From an uncultured Pseudanabaenaceae cyanobacterium (GTDB taxonomy: Bacteria > Cyanobacteriota > Cyanobacteriia > PCC-9006 > JAAUQQ01), in NCBI GenBank assembly GCA_938002085.1, contig CALLAT010000112.1:1-64000 (forward strand): DNA of 64,000 nt, written 5' to 3'. Both the position numbers and the translations under genes were made by a program. Under the pieces are notes generated by a model. The model made no database searches, was not told where the DNA came from, and saw only the letters and a program-made list of their open reading frames with translations. Below are positions 44,471 to 53,156 of this stretch, one piece after another. Numbering within the stretch: position 1 is the first letter of the stretch; each line of letters opens with the position of its first letter.

Positions 44471-45340
44471 TTAGGCGGGGGGGAAAAACAGGACGGGGTG
44501 CCAGGATTGGCGGAGAACTTGGGCGCCGAAGCTAGGAACTGACCAGTCTAAGAGGCGATTTGTTTTGCGATCGGAGATGGCGATCGCACTAATATCCTCA
44601 TCCGTCGCAGCAGTCATGATTTGATCCATCAGCGCCCCTCGTCGAACCTGGGTCGTCACATTGAGACCAACGCCTTCTAAATCAGCCTTGGCTTTAGCCA
44701 GCGTGGCTTCTGCCTTACCCTCGGGGTCGGCTTTTGGGAAACGCCCCCCAGCTTCAATCACCCAAACTAGGATGCAGTTTTTGAGGCAGTTATTCGGATT
44801 GTTCGTGACCTGTTGCTTGATTTCATCTAACAGATGATTGGCTGAGTCACTGCCGTCGTAGGGAATGAGGTAACTGGAGAACAGGTTCTCACAGCGCAAC
44901 TTCAGCTCTTGAACCATATAGGTGGAGACCACCGGGGGCCGCATGATCAAGAGGGGACGCTTGAGCTGGTGAGCCAGGGCGGAAGAGGTACTACCAAACA
45001 TTTTCTGGGTTAGGAGGCTGCGGATGGGAGCTCCCAACAGCACCAACTCGGAGTCGTACTTTTTCACCATGGTGATAATGGCTTCTTTGGGACCGCCGGA
45101 GTCCACTTCCACCGCCACTTCGATGCCTGGAACTTGGGCTGCGATCGCCGGTGCCAAGATATCCTTCGCTCGCTGGACAGCCGCCTGGTCTTCCTTGGGG
45201 ATCTCACAGTCATCATCCAAGGGCGCACTGTGCAAGAACGTCACCTGCTTAATTCCAGCGGTGGCGAGCTGGGGAATAAAGTTGACCAAGCGATTGATGC
45301 CGTCGCCTAGGTCCGTGCAGATCAAAATCCGTTGGAACAT
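44471..45340 (-). CDS. Universal stress protein with two UspA domains
   Basis: About 289 residues from the ATG at 45340, which has GAGG just upstream; the longest frame begins at 45424. The first Usp domain (about 1-135) has ILICTDLGDGINR, LVLLGAPIRS and HQLKRPLLIMRPP. The second (about 155-289) has YLIPYDGSDSANHLLDEI and ISAIAISDRKTNR, and HPVLFFPP at the end. Usp proteins bind ATP and act in stress tolerance; the partner is unknown. It lies downstream of desA on the same strand with a hairpin between. Confidence 0.88.
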   Translation of the reverse strand: MFQRILICTDLGDGINRLVNFIPQLATAGIKQVTFLHSAPLDDDCEIPKEDQAAVQRAKDILAPAIAAQVPGIEVAVEVDSGGPKEAIITMVKKYDSELVLLGAPIRSLLTQKMFGSTSSALAHQLKRPLLIMRPPVVSTYMVQELKLRCENLFSSYLIPYDGSDSANHLLDEIKQQVTNNPNNCLKNCILVWVIEAGGRFPKADPEGKAEATLAKAKADLEGVGLNVTTQVRRGALMDQIMTAATDEDISAIAISDRKTNRLLDWSVPSFGAQVLRQSWHPVLFFPPA

Positions 45341-45437
45341 AGCCTCACAGGGTCTGGATAGATGAATCGTCAGCTCTAAAGCTTGGCCAAAGCCGCAGAA
45401 TGGGCGGGGCCGAATCTGGGTCACAGAATGCCAAAGA

Positions 45438-45479
45438 AAAAGCGCACTTTAGAACTCCATGGTTCCATTGTGCGCTTTT
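45438..45479. terminator. Terminator-like hairpin downstream of desA
   Basis: AAAAGCGCAC (45438-45447) pairs with GTGCGCTTTT (45470-45479), with an inner GAAC/GTTC pair. It lies about 75 bp beyond the desA stop. In the desA direction the stem ends in TTTTTC, a good intrinsic terminator. Confidence 0.7.
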
Positions 45480-45554
45480 CCCATTCAATTTGTAAGTCTG
45501 ATTACTAGACCTATCTCAACTATCGGGTAGATAGATGTCCGTGTAAGCAGCTGC

Positions 45555-46631
45555 TTATGCAGCCTTGGAGCGTCGCTCATAGGCCGGAACGCTTTCGTAA
45601 TAGTTCTCGGGGTGATAGAGGTGGCAGCGCTCTGCAATCTCTTTCATCATGGCGAAGTTGAATTCTCTTTCAATCAAGTGGGGACCCCAGTTCTCTTGCA
45701 AGCTGGCATGGGCTTGACGGAGCTTGTAAGAGGGGATGCCGGTGCTCACATGGTGGGGAATGTGAACGTTGATGTCGTGGCAGAGGAACTCAACCCAAGC
45801 AGGATACTTGCAGTGCACAGTGCCAGCGAGCTGAGACTCAGCCTCATGCCAATCTGCTGCGTAACGGTAAGGGATATCAGGAGCGGTGTGGTGAACGATG
45901 GTGAAGGTGCTCATCCAGAAGTGGTAGCCAACCCAGGGCATAAACCAAAACTTGAAGACGCCCCAGGCACCCAAAGTTGCAAACATGACGGGGAAGGCGA
46001 TCGCCATGGTCACGAGAACCAACAGAGCTGAGAAACGCACCTGCTCACGCTGCTTGCCTTCAAACTGCTTCCAGTTGAAGTGGCGGCTCAGCTGGTGGCC
46101 AATGGAGCCAATCCACCAGAACCAACCGCGTACCTGGTGGTAACCCCACTGCAATGCTTTAGGAGTCTTGTCGTAGGTCTCCGTCAACATGGGCGTCCAA
46201 GCGTTATCTTCCTCAAGCTTGTTGGTGTGCTTGTGGTGATGGTTATGGAGAATGCGCCAGGCGTGGAAGGGGTAAATCAAAGGTAGGAAAGCAATGTGCC
46301 CCACCCAGTTATTGACCTTGGTGTTCTTAAAGAAAGAGCGATGGCCGCAGTCATGGCCAATCACAAAGAAACCAGTCAGCGCGGTGCCAGTCAGGAACCA
46401 AGCAAAAGGCAGTAGATACCAAGGGCAAACTGCTAGCAGCGCGTAGGAAGCAGCTACGCTGATTACGCTGATGGCAATCATGCTGATGGCTTTACCAGTA
46501 TCTTTTTCGAATACTTCTGCGGGTAGAGACCGAATCACAGTCCGCAGTTTTAAATTGGGGTCAAGGGGAGGGGCGATTGGTTTGGGAAACGCTTGGGAAA
46601 CGCGGGGCTCTACCGGAAGCGAAGTAGTCAT
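45555..46631 (-). CDS. desA: Acyl-lipid delta-12 (omega-6) desaturase
   Basis: 358 residues, integral membrane di-iron enzyme that introduces the delta-12 double bond into membrane lipid-bound oleate. The three His boxes are HDCGH (93-97), HNHHHKH (129-135) and HIPHH near residue 295. The segment TNKLEEDNAW is typical of DesA. It acts in the thylakoid and plasma membranes and is normally induced by cold. A second desaturase, desC, lies 0.9 kb away. Confidence 0.94.
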   Translation of the reverse strand: MTTSLPVEPRVSQAFPKPIAPPLDPNLKLRTVIRSLPAEVFEKDTGKAISMIAISVISVAASYALLAVCPWYLLPFAWFLTGTALTGFFVIGHDCGHRSFFKNTKVNNWVGHIAFLPLIYPFHAWRILHNHHHKHTNKLEEDNAWTPMLTETYDKTPKALQWGYHQVRGWFWWIGSIGHQLSRHFNWKQFEGKQREQVRFSALLVLVTMAIAFPVMFATLGAWGVFKFWFMPWVGYHFWMSTFTIVHHTAPDIPYRYAADWHEAESQLAGTVHCKYPAWVEFLCHDINVHIPHHVSTGIPSYKLRQAHASLQENWGPHLIEREFNFAMMKEIAERCHLYHPENYYESVPAYERRSKAA

Positions 46632-46858
46632 GCAATTCCTGTTCTGGGCAGCAATTCTGAAAATTGTTACAGATTACGAAGTAACTTCTTCAAAACTTTT
46701 GGATCGTAACATAACTCCTTAAGCTTTCTGCTGTCCTGATCTGCTCTGAGCCCCTGAGAGCTTGGGCTTGATAGATATTTTTGACGCCAGATTTAGAAAT
46801 GAGTAATTGATCGTAGAATCCTTGCGTTTCCCGATTAACTCAGCTAGATACGACGACG

Positions 46859-46888
46859 ATCACAGGCAAAGGTAATGTTGCCTGTGAT
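46859..46888. terminator. 11-bp perfect hairpin upstream of the 46915 gene
   Basis: ATCACAGGCAA (46859-46869) and TTGCCTGTGAT (46878-46888) flank an 8-nt loop, 27 bp before the TTG start at 46915. It is a divergent promoter region, so a leader hairpin or operator is as likely as a terminator. Confidence 0.5.
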
Positions 46889-46914
46889 ACTCCTTTAGTC
46901 TCCTCAGAGGAATA

Positions 46915-47286
46915 TTGCCTAATTCCCCTAGGATTGCTATCCCAGCGATGATTGAAATGGGTCTATCTTTGTTTGCTCAGTACCATCTTCGGCAACTGTT
47001 GCACGAATATCGCGATCGCCTACGCCTCGTGGCAGCCCCAGGGCGAGCACTCTCCGCAAGTGAAGATGCTGATCTAAATGCAGTTGTAGAGGGCTTGTAC
47101 CTTGAAGACGTTGAAATTGAGCGAGTGTTCCGGCAGCTTAATACTTTCGTAACGCTCCATTCTGGTGTCAGTCCGGCTTCTCCTGGATCCTTGCTCCAGC
47201 AAAGCTCTGTTGCTAAACAAGAGCTGGAAGCTAAGATGCTGCGGCTACTCGGTTTGGAACTTATGCCCCTCGCTGTAACAGCTTAG
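46915..47286 (+). CDS. Uncharacterised small helical protein
   Basis: About 123 residues from a TTG at 46915 with AGAGG five bases upstream; an ATG at 46948 gives 112. It is almost entirely helical and charged (FAQYHLRQLLHEYRDRLRLV, GLYLEDVEIERVFRQLNTFV), without membrane segments. No family recognised. Followed by a 20-bp terminator. Confidence 0.6.
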   Translation: MPNSPRIAIPAMIEMGLSLFAQYHLRQLLHEYRDRLRLVAAPGRALSASEDADLNAVVEGLYLEDVEIERVFRQLNTFVTLHSGVSPASPGSLLQQSSVAKQELEAKMLRLLGLELMPLAVTA

Positions 47287-47379
47287 AGGTGTCAAAGCTG
47301 GCTAGAGCGCTTAGAGCGCTAGGCTTCGAGTTTGAGACCTTAACAGGTGCCCTAGGTCCACATTTGGTATGAAGTCTTC

Positions 47380-47431
47380 GGGCAAAAGAAAGGAGCAGCA
47401 CTGAAATAAGCGCTGCTCCTTTCTTTTGCCC
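47380..47431. terminator. 20-bp terminator between the small protein gene and desC
   Basis: GGGCAAAAGAAAGGAGCAGC (47380-47399) pairs perfectly with 47412-47431 around a 12-nt loop. It lies between convergent genes and can terminate both (the 46915 gene and desC). Confidence 0.9.
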
Positions 47432-47486
47432 TAATTACGGGGGGCGTCTGAGCGATCTAACCTTTCCCGGCGAAGACAGCTAAAGC

Positions 47487-48317
47487 CTAGATGTTAGGCA
47501 ACTTCACCTTCGTTGCGAGGCCTAACTGTCTCAGAACGCTGATGATCATCCAGGTGACATCAATCTCCCACCACTGCAAGCCATGGCGCGCAGAGTATTG
47601 GAAGGCATGGTGATTGTTGTGCCAGCCTTCGCCATAGGTCAGGAGAGCAACCCACCAGCAATTGCGAGAGTTGTCGCCGGAATCATGGGTGCGATAGCCG
47701 AACTTGTGGGTGGCGCTGTTCACGAACCAAGTGCAATGGTAGACCGCAACGAGGCGCACGAAGATGCCCCACACAACGAAAGACCAGCCGCCGATCGCAA
47801 ACAATCCGACGCCCAGTAGGATTTGCAGTGGCAGAAAGAAGCGATCAAAGAACAGGTAAACCGGATCGTTGGCAATATCGCGGGTGTAGCGGTCCAACTG
47901 CTGCTTTGCAGGAATGTCGTAGCACATCCAACCAATATGGCTCCACCAGAAGCCCAGATTGGAATTGTGATGGTCCATCTCCTCATCGGAGTGGGCATGG
48001 TGATGGCGATGGAGACCAATCCATTCAATCGGGCTGGCTTGACAAGACAGACTGCCGCAAAACACAAAGAAATACTCCAGCCATTTTGGAGTGCTGAAGC
48101 TGCGATGGGAAATCAGTCGGTGCCAGCCTAATGTGATGCCTAGGCAACCCGTCAACCAATGGAGGAAGACTGCTACACCAACAGCTTTCCAGCTAAAGTT
48201 GCCGGGTAAGAATGCAAATAAAGCACCCACATGCATTCCTCCCAGAAAGAGGATCGTCGGCCAGGTGGGTTTGAGATTCGAGGTTGGGCTTGGGGGTTTG
48301 GGTATTACAGCAGTCAT
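47487..48317 (-). CDS. desC: Acyl-lipid delta-9 desaturase
   Basis: About 276 residues from the ATG at 48317 (the longest frame starts at 48371). Fatty acid desaturase family type 1 with the His boxes HRLISH (66-71), HRHHHAHSD and GEGWHNNHH. It introduces the first double bond into stearoyl chains, which DesA then extends. Integral membrane protein. desA and desC lying close together suggests a membrane-fluidity cluster, although an unrelated small gene separates them. Confidence 0.93.
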   Translation of the reverse strand: MTAVIPKPPSPTSNLKPTWPTILFLGGMHVGALFAFLPGNFSWKAVGVAVFLHWLTGCLGITLGWHRLISHRSFSTPKWLEYFFVFCGSLSCQASPIEWIGLHRHHHAHSDEEMDHHNSNLGFWWSHIGWMCYDIPAKQQLDRYTRDIANDPVYLFFDRFFLPLQILLGVGLFAIGGWSFVVWGIFVRLVAVYHCTWFVNSATHKFGYRTHDSGDNSRNCWWVALLTYGEGWHNNHHAFQYSARHGLQWWEIDVTWMIISVLRQLGLATKVKLPNI

Positions 48318-48545
48318 TAAATGAGGAAAGTACGACAAGCATCCATTACCTGGAACATAGGAGCGATTCACCGAAAATCGCTATTCCTAGGACCTAGATA
48401 CCAGAGGGGATGGACCGCACGACAAGCTGCTGCCACCTTGCTGCATACTGGGTAGTTGCGCAGCAAACGACGATCATCTTGGGGGAAGCATCCTGGGGGT
48501 CGCTCGCTGCTCGTCTCGCTTTTAAAGAATGTAAAAAGGGAATTG

Positions 48546-49781
48546 ATGAACAGCTCTGGAGGTCAACATATTCGCCAGGCAGAGGAGGCACTGTTACAAA
48601 TCTTTTCGGGAATTGACGCTCAGGTCAAGGGCAATCTCCGGCGTATCTTGACGGCCTATCGAAATCATAAGGTGGGAGCCCATCATTTCTCCAGTGTGAC
48701 GGGATATGGCCATGATGACCTGGGGCGAAAGGTTCTAGACCAAGTGTTTGCCGAAATAATGGGGGCAGAAGCGGCGATCGCCCGCGTGCAATTTGTCTCT
48801 GGAACCCATGCAATTTCTACTGCGCTGTATGGCATTCTGCGTCCCGGTGACGAAATGCTGGCTGTGGTAGGGCCGCCCTACGACACCTTGGAAGAGGTCA
48901 TTGGTCTGCGAGGGGAACATCAGGGCTCCCTCAAGGATTGGGGGGTCAGCTATCGCCAGCTTGACTTGACTGGGCAGGGGGAGATGGATTGGGAGGCGCT
49001 AGAGACGGCAGTGAGCGATCACACTCGCCTGGTCCATATTCAGCGTTCCTGCGGCTATGACTGGCGCAGCAGCCTTTCCATTGACGAAGTGGAACGCATC
49101 ATCACTAGCGTCAAGCGTCAAAACCCCAACGTGATTTGCTTCGTGGATAACTGCTACGGCGAGTTCATTGAAGATCGCGAGCCCACCATGGTGGGAGCAG
49201 ATCTGATGGCTGGCTCCCTAATCAAAAACCCCGGTGGCACCATCGTAACCACCGGGGGCTACATTGCCGGTCGGGCAGACCTCGTTGAAACCTGTGCCTG
49301 TCGCCTTACTGCACCAGGCGTGGGCAGTGAGGGGGGAGCAACCCTTAATCAGACTCGTGTGATGTTCCAAGGACTGTTCCTGGCTCCCCAAATGGTTGCT
49401 GAGGCAATTAAGGGCACCCACCTGACATCCCATGTGTTTGATGCCCTGGGCTACGAAGTCAATCCCACTCCTTTTGAGAAACGCCGGGACATTATCCAAG
49501 CTGTGCGCTTAGGCAGCCCTGAAAAGCTCATTGCCTTTTGCAAGGCGATTCAGCAACATTCCCCGATTGATGCCTATGTGGAGCCCGTTCCTGGCGAGCA
49601 GCCCGGCTATGACAGTCAGCTGGTTATGGCGGGGGGGACTTTCATTGATGGCAGTACGTCGGAGTTCTCGGCGGATGGTCCGTTGCGGGAGCCCTACAAC
49701 GTATTTGTTCAAGGAGGGACCCATTGGACCCATATGGCGATCGCGCTAGAAGCGGCAGTGGAAGCCATAGGCCCTGCCTAG
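48546..49781 (+). CDS. PLP enzyme of the aluminium-resistance/methionine gamma-lyase-like family
   Basis: 411 residues from the ATG at 48546 (AAGGGAATTG upstream); the longest frame starts at 48456. Fold-type I PLP enzyme with Lys227 in SLIKNPGG, Asp201 region FVDNCYGEF, and VSGTHAISTALYGILRPGDE in parts. The family is often annotated as aluminium resistance protein or methionine gamma-lyase; the true substrate is uncertain. It is divergent from desC and is followed by a palindrome at 49900. Confidence 0.88.
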   Translation: MNSSGGQHIRQAEEALLQIFSGIDAQVKGNLRRILTAYRNHKVGAHHFSSVTGYGHDDLGRKVLDQVFAEIMGAEAAIARVQFVSGTHAISTALYGILRPGDEMLAVVGPPYDTLEEVIGLRGEHQGSLKDWGVSYRQLDLTGQGEMDWEALETAVSDHTRLVHIQRSCGYDWRSSLSIDEVERIITSVKRQNPNVICFVDNCYGEFIEDREPTMVGADLMAGSLIKNPGGTIVTTGGYIAGRADLVETCACRLTAPGVGSEGGATLNQTRVMFQGLFLAPQMVAEAIKGTHLTSHVFDALGYEVNPTPFEKRRDIIQAVRLGSPEKLIAFCKAIQQHSPIDAYVEPVPGEQPGYDSQLVMAGGTFIDGSTSEFSADGPLREPYNVFVQGGTHWTHMAIALEAAVEAIGPA

Positions 49782-49899
49782 CCGTTGGATTCCAAGCCGC
49801 CCGATACCGTTAAATTCGATTCCGATGCCGATGCCCGACGGCCATTAATTTGAACGGTTGCGAACGCACGGCTGTTCATTCGCAAGGTTGTCAGCAAAA

Positions 49900-49931
49900 A
49901 GCGCCTGGAAAAGAATTCTTTTCCAGGCGCT
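49900..49931. terminator. 32-bp perfect palindrome between convergent genes
   Basis: The 32 bp from AGCGCCTGGAAAAGAA to its reverse complement form a perfect palindrome (49900-49931), with GAATTC at its centre. It lies between the PLP enzyme gene and the Gly/Arg-rich gene and can terminate both. Confidence 0.85.
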
Positions 49932-49978
49932 GGGTTAGCGGTTATCGATTTTGAACTTAATGCTGTCGGTCAAACAGC

Positions 49979-50866
49979 CTATTCAGCAGTTTCCGGAGCC
50001 GGTGCTGCTTTCTTCTTCATGGGCTTGGGCACGGGAGCACGACGCTCACCACCGCCACCACCAGCACGAGGCTGAGGACGGCTGTTGCCACCGGGACGTC
50101 CGCCAGGACGACGACCGCCACTGCCACCGGGACGACGACCCCCGCCGCCACCCTTGCGGCCGGTGCTGCGCTTCTGGGGAATGGCCCCAATGCAGTTACC
50201 GCCAGTGATGACAAGCTCATCGCCCTTGCGAGCAACCTTCAAGTCCCAAAAATGGTGAGCGGCTTTGGGGCCAAGCTTACCTTTGAGATTGAGCTTAAAG
50301 CCGCGGCTCTTACCATCGGCCCGAGGAGCCTGCTTGATCTTGACGACCACGCTCTCCTTTTCCATGGACTGGTAGACAACTTCACCGCGCACGGAGAAGA
50401 AGCCATCTTCCAAGTCAGAGGTGGATTTAATGGGAGGCTTGGGGCGCATGGGACGGGCCAAGCCGTCCTCACTGGGCTGGACCTCTTCTTCCTTGAAGAT
50501 TTCCTTTTGCAGTGTCTCGGGTTCCCACACACCCACAACCTGCACATGGAGCTGAGATTCACGCTCCGGTGTACGAGGATAGACGACCCAAAGGTGCTCG
50601 TCTTCTAGATTGATGTGCTTTTTGACCAAGCTCATAATGCGGCCGAGAAGCACAGCATCAAGGGTTGCACCATCTTCGGTGACAATGCTGCCCTTGGTGA
50701 TTTGCTCTTCGGAGGGATGATACTTACCCCGCACCAAGCCAATGGCACGAAACTGCATCGGCTCACTGGGCTTCGGAATCGGTTCTTGGCGAAACGGCGC
50801 AGCATTGGGGTCTGCACCGTTGGAGGTTTCGCTAGGGGCTGCTGTCGCTGCTGTCTTAGCTGTCAT
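49979..50866 (-). CDS. Uncharacterised protein with Gly/Arg-rich C-terminus
   Basis: About 295 residues from the ATG at 50866 (longest frame from 50944). The N-terminal region is Ala/Pro-rich. A conserved core follows (FRAIGLVRGKYHPSEEQITKG, AVLLGRIMSLVKKH, LWVVYPRTPE), and it ends in an RGG-like tail (GGRRPGGSGGRRPGG and GGNSRPQPRAGGGGGERR). Such tails often bind RNA. The core is, to my knowledge, conserved in cyanobacteria without an assigned function. No membrane segment. It stands alone. Confidence 0.75.
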   Translation of the reverse strand: MTAKTAATAAPSETSNGADPNAAPFRQEPIPKPSEPMQFRAIGLVRGKYHPSEEQITKGSIVTEDGATLDAVLLGRIMSLVKKHINLEDEHLWVVYPRTPERESQLHVQVVGVWEPETLQKEIFKEEEVQPSEDGLARPMRPKPPIKSTSDLEDGFFSVRGEVVYQSMEKESVVVKIKQAPRADGKSRGFKLNLKGKLGPKAAHHFWDLKVARKGDELVITGGNCIGAIPQKRSTGRKGGGGGRRPGGSGGRRPGGRPGGNSRPQPRAGGGGGERRAPVPKPMKKKAAPAPETAE

Positions 50867-51509
50867 GGGACCGGAAGATATTACGTGAACCGCTAAATAA
50901 ATCAATAAGGGATCGTTAGCCCTTACGCCGTCAATGATTAACATTGTCGTAGTAATAGGGATGACGCCTTATCTAAGAGGCAACAGGAAGATGACTAATA
51001 ATACGGGAGTGACTCAAGTAACTAAGTGTTCCCACGGGTCAAGTCGTGCAAGCACGCTAAACACAGCATATAGGGTAGCACTCAGATGGGATAACCCAGG
51101 AAGGGGCCTCTATATCCCCTTGACCTAGTTTGCCCACCAATAACTCTCTAATCCAGAAAAAAATCTGTGCAATCCGAAAACTTTTATATAAATGAGTTAA
51201 AAAACAACATCTTCCCTTGAAGAATACTGAGTATTGCTTCCTGTCTGAGGTCGCAATTGACTCGCTACGACTTGGTTCCCCGATGAAGATCGAGCTCCAT
51301 CATGGCTGTGCGTTATCTATGTGGGGTCTCATGCTTTGTCCGCTAAAGTGCCTGAATCGGTTGACGTAGGCGCAGCTTGGTTCAAAATAAGCACATTACA
51401 ATAATAGTCAAATTGACTTTGTGGACCTCTGGTTGGATATGAGTGGGAACTCGTTTCTTTCACAAGAGGTCTTAGATCGACCCCATCTGAGTTCCATAGA
51501 GGTAAGGAC
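50867..51509. other. 640-bp divergent intergenic region
   Basis: Lies between the Gly/Arg-rich gene and the TPR gene. A short hairpin occurs at 51101-51121 (AAGGGG...CCCCTT). Otherwise I see no gene or repeat. Confidence 0.5.
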
Positions 51510-52388
51510 GTGGCAAATAAGCGGAGTAGCGGCTGGCTCATCAAATCCATTTTGGTGGTCTGTGTGATTTCCTTCCTGGGTCTATCTATCGCACCGCTGC
51601 TGGGCAACGCCTTTCAGCGCTCTCCGGTGGGTGCTGAGGCGGAGGGACAAACAGACCTGTCCAACGATGAAGAGCAGCTGTTGCGAGATCAAGCTAAGGG
51701 CTTTGAGCTGGTTCTGCAACGAGAGCCTGGGAACCAGACAGCCCTGCGTAGTTTGATGGATATTCGCCTACAGTTGGGCGAAATTGAGGCGGTCATTCCC
51801 CACCTGGAGAAATTTGCAGAGCTCAATCAAGATACGGGGGATTATTCCGTTTTGCTCGCCCAAGTGAAGCAACAGACGGGCGATCGCGAAGGCGCTGCCC
51901 AAACCTACCGTACGTTGCTAGAGGCTAACCCTGGCAACCTCAATGCGCTACAAGGTCTTGTTGCCCTACTGCTCCAGGAGAACCGCCCCACTGCGGCGGT
52001 GAGCTTACTCCAGGACACGCTTAAGCTTGCCCCCGAGGCGAATGAAGCTAAGCCAGGGACTATCGATGAGTCTTCGGTTCAATTGATTTTGGGTCAGGTC
52101 TACACTGAGCAAAAGCGCTATGACGAAGCGGTTTCGGTTTATGACGAGGTTCAGGAGAAGAACGCCCAGGATTTCCGTCCTGTGTTGGCTAAGGCGATCG
52201 TCTTCAAGACTGAAGGCAAGGACAACGGCGTTTATGAGCCCCTGTTTGAGCAGGCTATGGCTTTAGCCCCTGACCAGTACAAGGATCAAATTCAGCAGAT
52301 GGCGAATGCGACCAATGCTCCTGACAGTGCAGCTCCAGTTGAGGGGACTTCTGCCCCAGCTGATGCTCCTGTTCCTGCCGTTGAGTAA
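51510..52388 (+). CDS. Membrane-anchored TPR protein
   Basis: 292 residues, GTG start with GAGG upstream. A single N-terminal helix (about 12-32; SILVVCVISFLGLSIAPLL) anchors it. Four to five TPR units follow (about 60-260; e.g. ALRSLMDIRLQLGEIEAVIPHLEKF in parts, AAQTYRTLLEANPGNLNAL, SVQLILGQVYTEQKRYDEAVSVYDEV in parts). The tail is Ala/Pro-rich. TPR proteins scaffold assembly, for example of photosystems, but the partner is unknown. Two hairpins follow it. Confidence 0.82.
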   Translation: MANKRSSGWLIKSILVVCVISFLGLSIAPLLGNAFQRSPVGAEAEGQTDLSNDEEQLLRDQAKGFELVLQREPGNQTALRSLMDIRLQLGEIEAVIPHLEKFAELNQDTGDYSVLLAQVKQQTGDREGAAQTYRTLLEANPGNLNALQGLVALLLQENRPTAAVSLLQDTLKLAPEANEAKPGTIDESSVQLILGQVYTEQKRYDEAVSVYDEVQEKNAQDFRPVLAKAIVFKTEGKDNGVYEPLFEQAMALAPDQYKDQIQQMANATNAPDSAAPVEGTSAPADAPVPAVE

Positions 52389-52403
52389 ATCTGGTTGGTT
52401 TTT

Positions 52404-52433
52404 ACGCTCAACTCACATTAGTGAGTTGAGCGT
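52404..52433. terminator. 13-bp terminator after the TPR gene
   Basis: ACGCTCAACTCAC (52404-52416) and GTGAGTTGAGCGT (52421-52433) flank a 4-nt loop, 16 bp after the TPR stop. Confidence 0.82.
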
Positions 52434-52470
52434 GGGCAGCTCGTTGCCCAGAGGATTGAACGATGTGCAA

Positions 52471-52512
52471 ACAAGAATCCCTTGGGAACCTATGCTCCCA
52501 AGGGATTCTTGT
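52471..52512. terminator. 17-bp terminator downstream of tRNA-Pro
   Basis: ACAAGAATCCCTTGGGA (52471-52487) pairs perfectly with 52496-52512 around an 8-nt loop. In the minus direction it lies 30 bp after the tRNA 3' end and is followed by TTTG, so it terminates the tRNA transcript. Confidence 0.8.
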
Positions 52513-52541
52513 GGGGATTTTCTATCTTTCAAACTAACGTA

Positions 52542-52615
52542 TCGGAGCGGCGGGATTTGAACCCACGACCCCCACTACCCCAAAGTGGTGCGCTACCAAG
52601 CTGCGCTACGCCCCG
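52542..52615 (-). tRNA. tRNA-Pro (anticodon GGG)
   Basis: A 74-nt cloverleaf on the minus strand. The acceptor CGGGGCG pairs with CGCTCCG (one G-U), with A as discriminator. The D arm is GCGC/GCGC, the anticodon stem CCACT/AGTGG with loop TTGGGGT (anticodon GGG, codon CCC), and the T loop is TTCAAAT. The CCA is not encoded. It is flanked downstream by a terminator. Confidence 0.93.
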
Positions 52616-52699
52616 TTGACGCGAACACAAGCATATCACAGCCTTTCGCACAGTAACCGAGAAATCTAAGAAATTGTCTGAGCTCTGGAATCTGCCTTG

Positions 52700-53116
52700 T
52701 CAGAATGCTTGCAGTGACTGAGCTGCACGAATTAAGTCTGGTACAACTTCTGCGGGCCAACCTCCTTCTGCTCCCCGTTGCTGGGTCAGAATCAGTCGTA
52801 GGCCATATTTTTGAGGAAATCCTTCGACTTCCAGCCATAGACAATTGCTCTCAGCCTCGCAGCAGAGGCGTTCCTCCTCCATGAGTTCTCCCTGCATGTG
52901 CCTCATTGTTTCAGCTAGCTGGTGGAGCAAACGGCAGAAGTCATCGAGTTCTTGAGCCGTCAGTTCAAAGCCCCAGCCCTGACCTCCCACGAGTCCTTGG
53001 AAAACAGAGCGGCTAGGGTCCCGGCCCAGTCGCCAGCCATTCCCTTCTTTCACAAGCCGGTCTGTGGGTGGGATAGCTCTGGAAGGGCGATCGCGGGCGG
53101 CTGGCATGTCAGTCAT
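52700..53116 (-). CDS. DUF1818 family protein
   Basis: About 138 residues from the ATG at 53116 (an ATG at 53107 is also possible; the longest frame, from 53302, would overlap the upstream gene). The match to the cyanobacterial DUF1818 family is RLVKEGNGWRLGRDP, FQGLVGGQGWGFELTAQELDDFCRLLHQLAETM in parts, WLEVEGFP, and PDLIRAAQSLQAF at the end. Soluble, function unknown. It lies 40 bp after the gene at 53157 on the same strand. Confidence 0.82.
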   Translation of the reverse strand: MTDMPAARDRPSRAIPPTDRLVKEGNGWRLGRDPSRSVFQGLVGGQGWGFELTAQELDDFCRLLHQLAETMRHMQGELMEEERLCCEAESNCLWLEVEGFPQKYGLRLILTQQRGAEGGWPAEVVPDLIRAAQSLQAF

Positions 53117-53156
53117 GACTTGGGGAAGAGAATGCCACAGGTTGAAGGAGGTTTGG

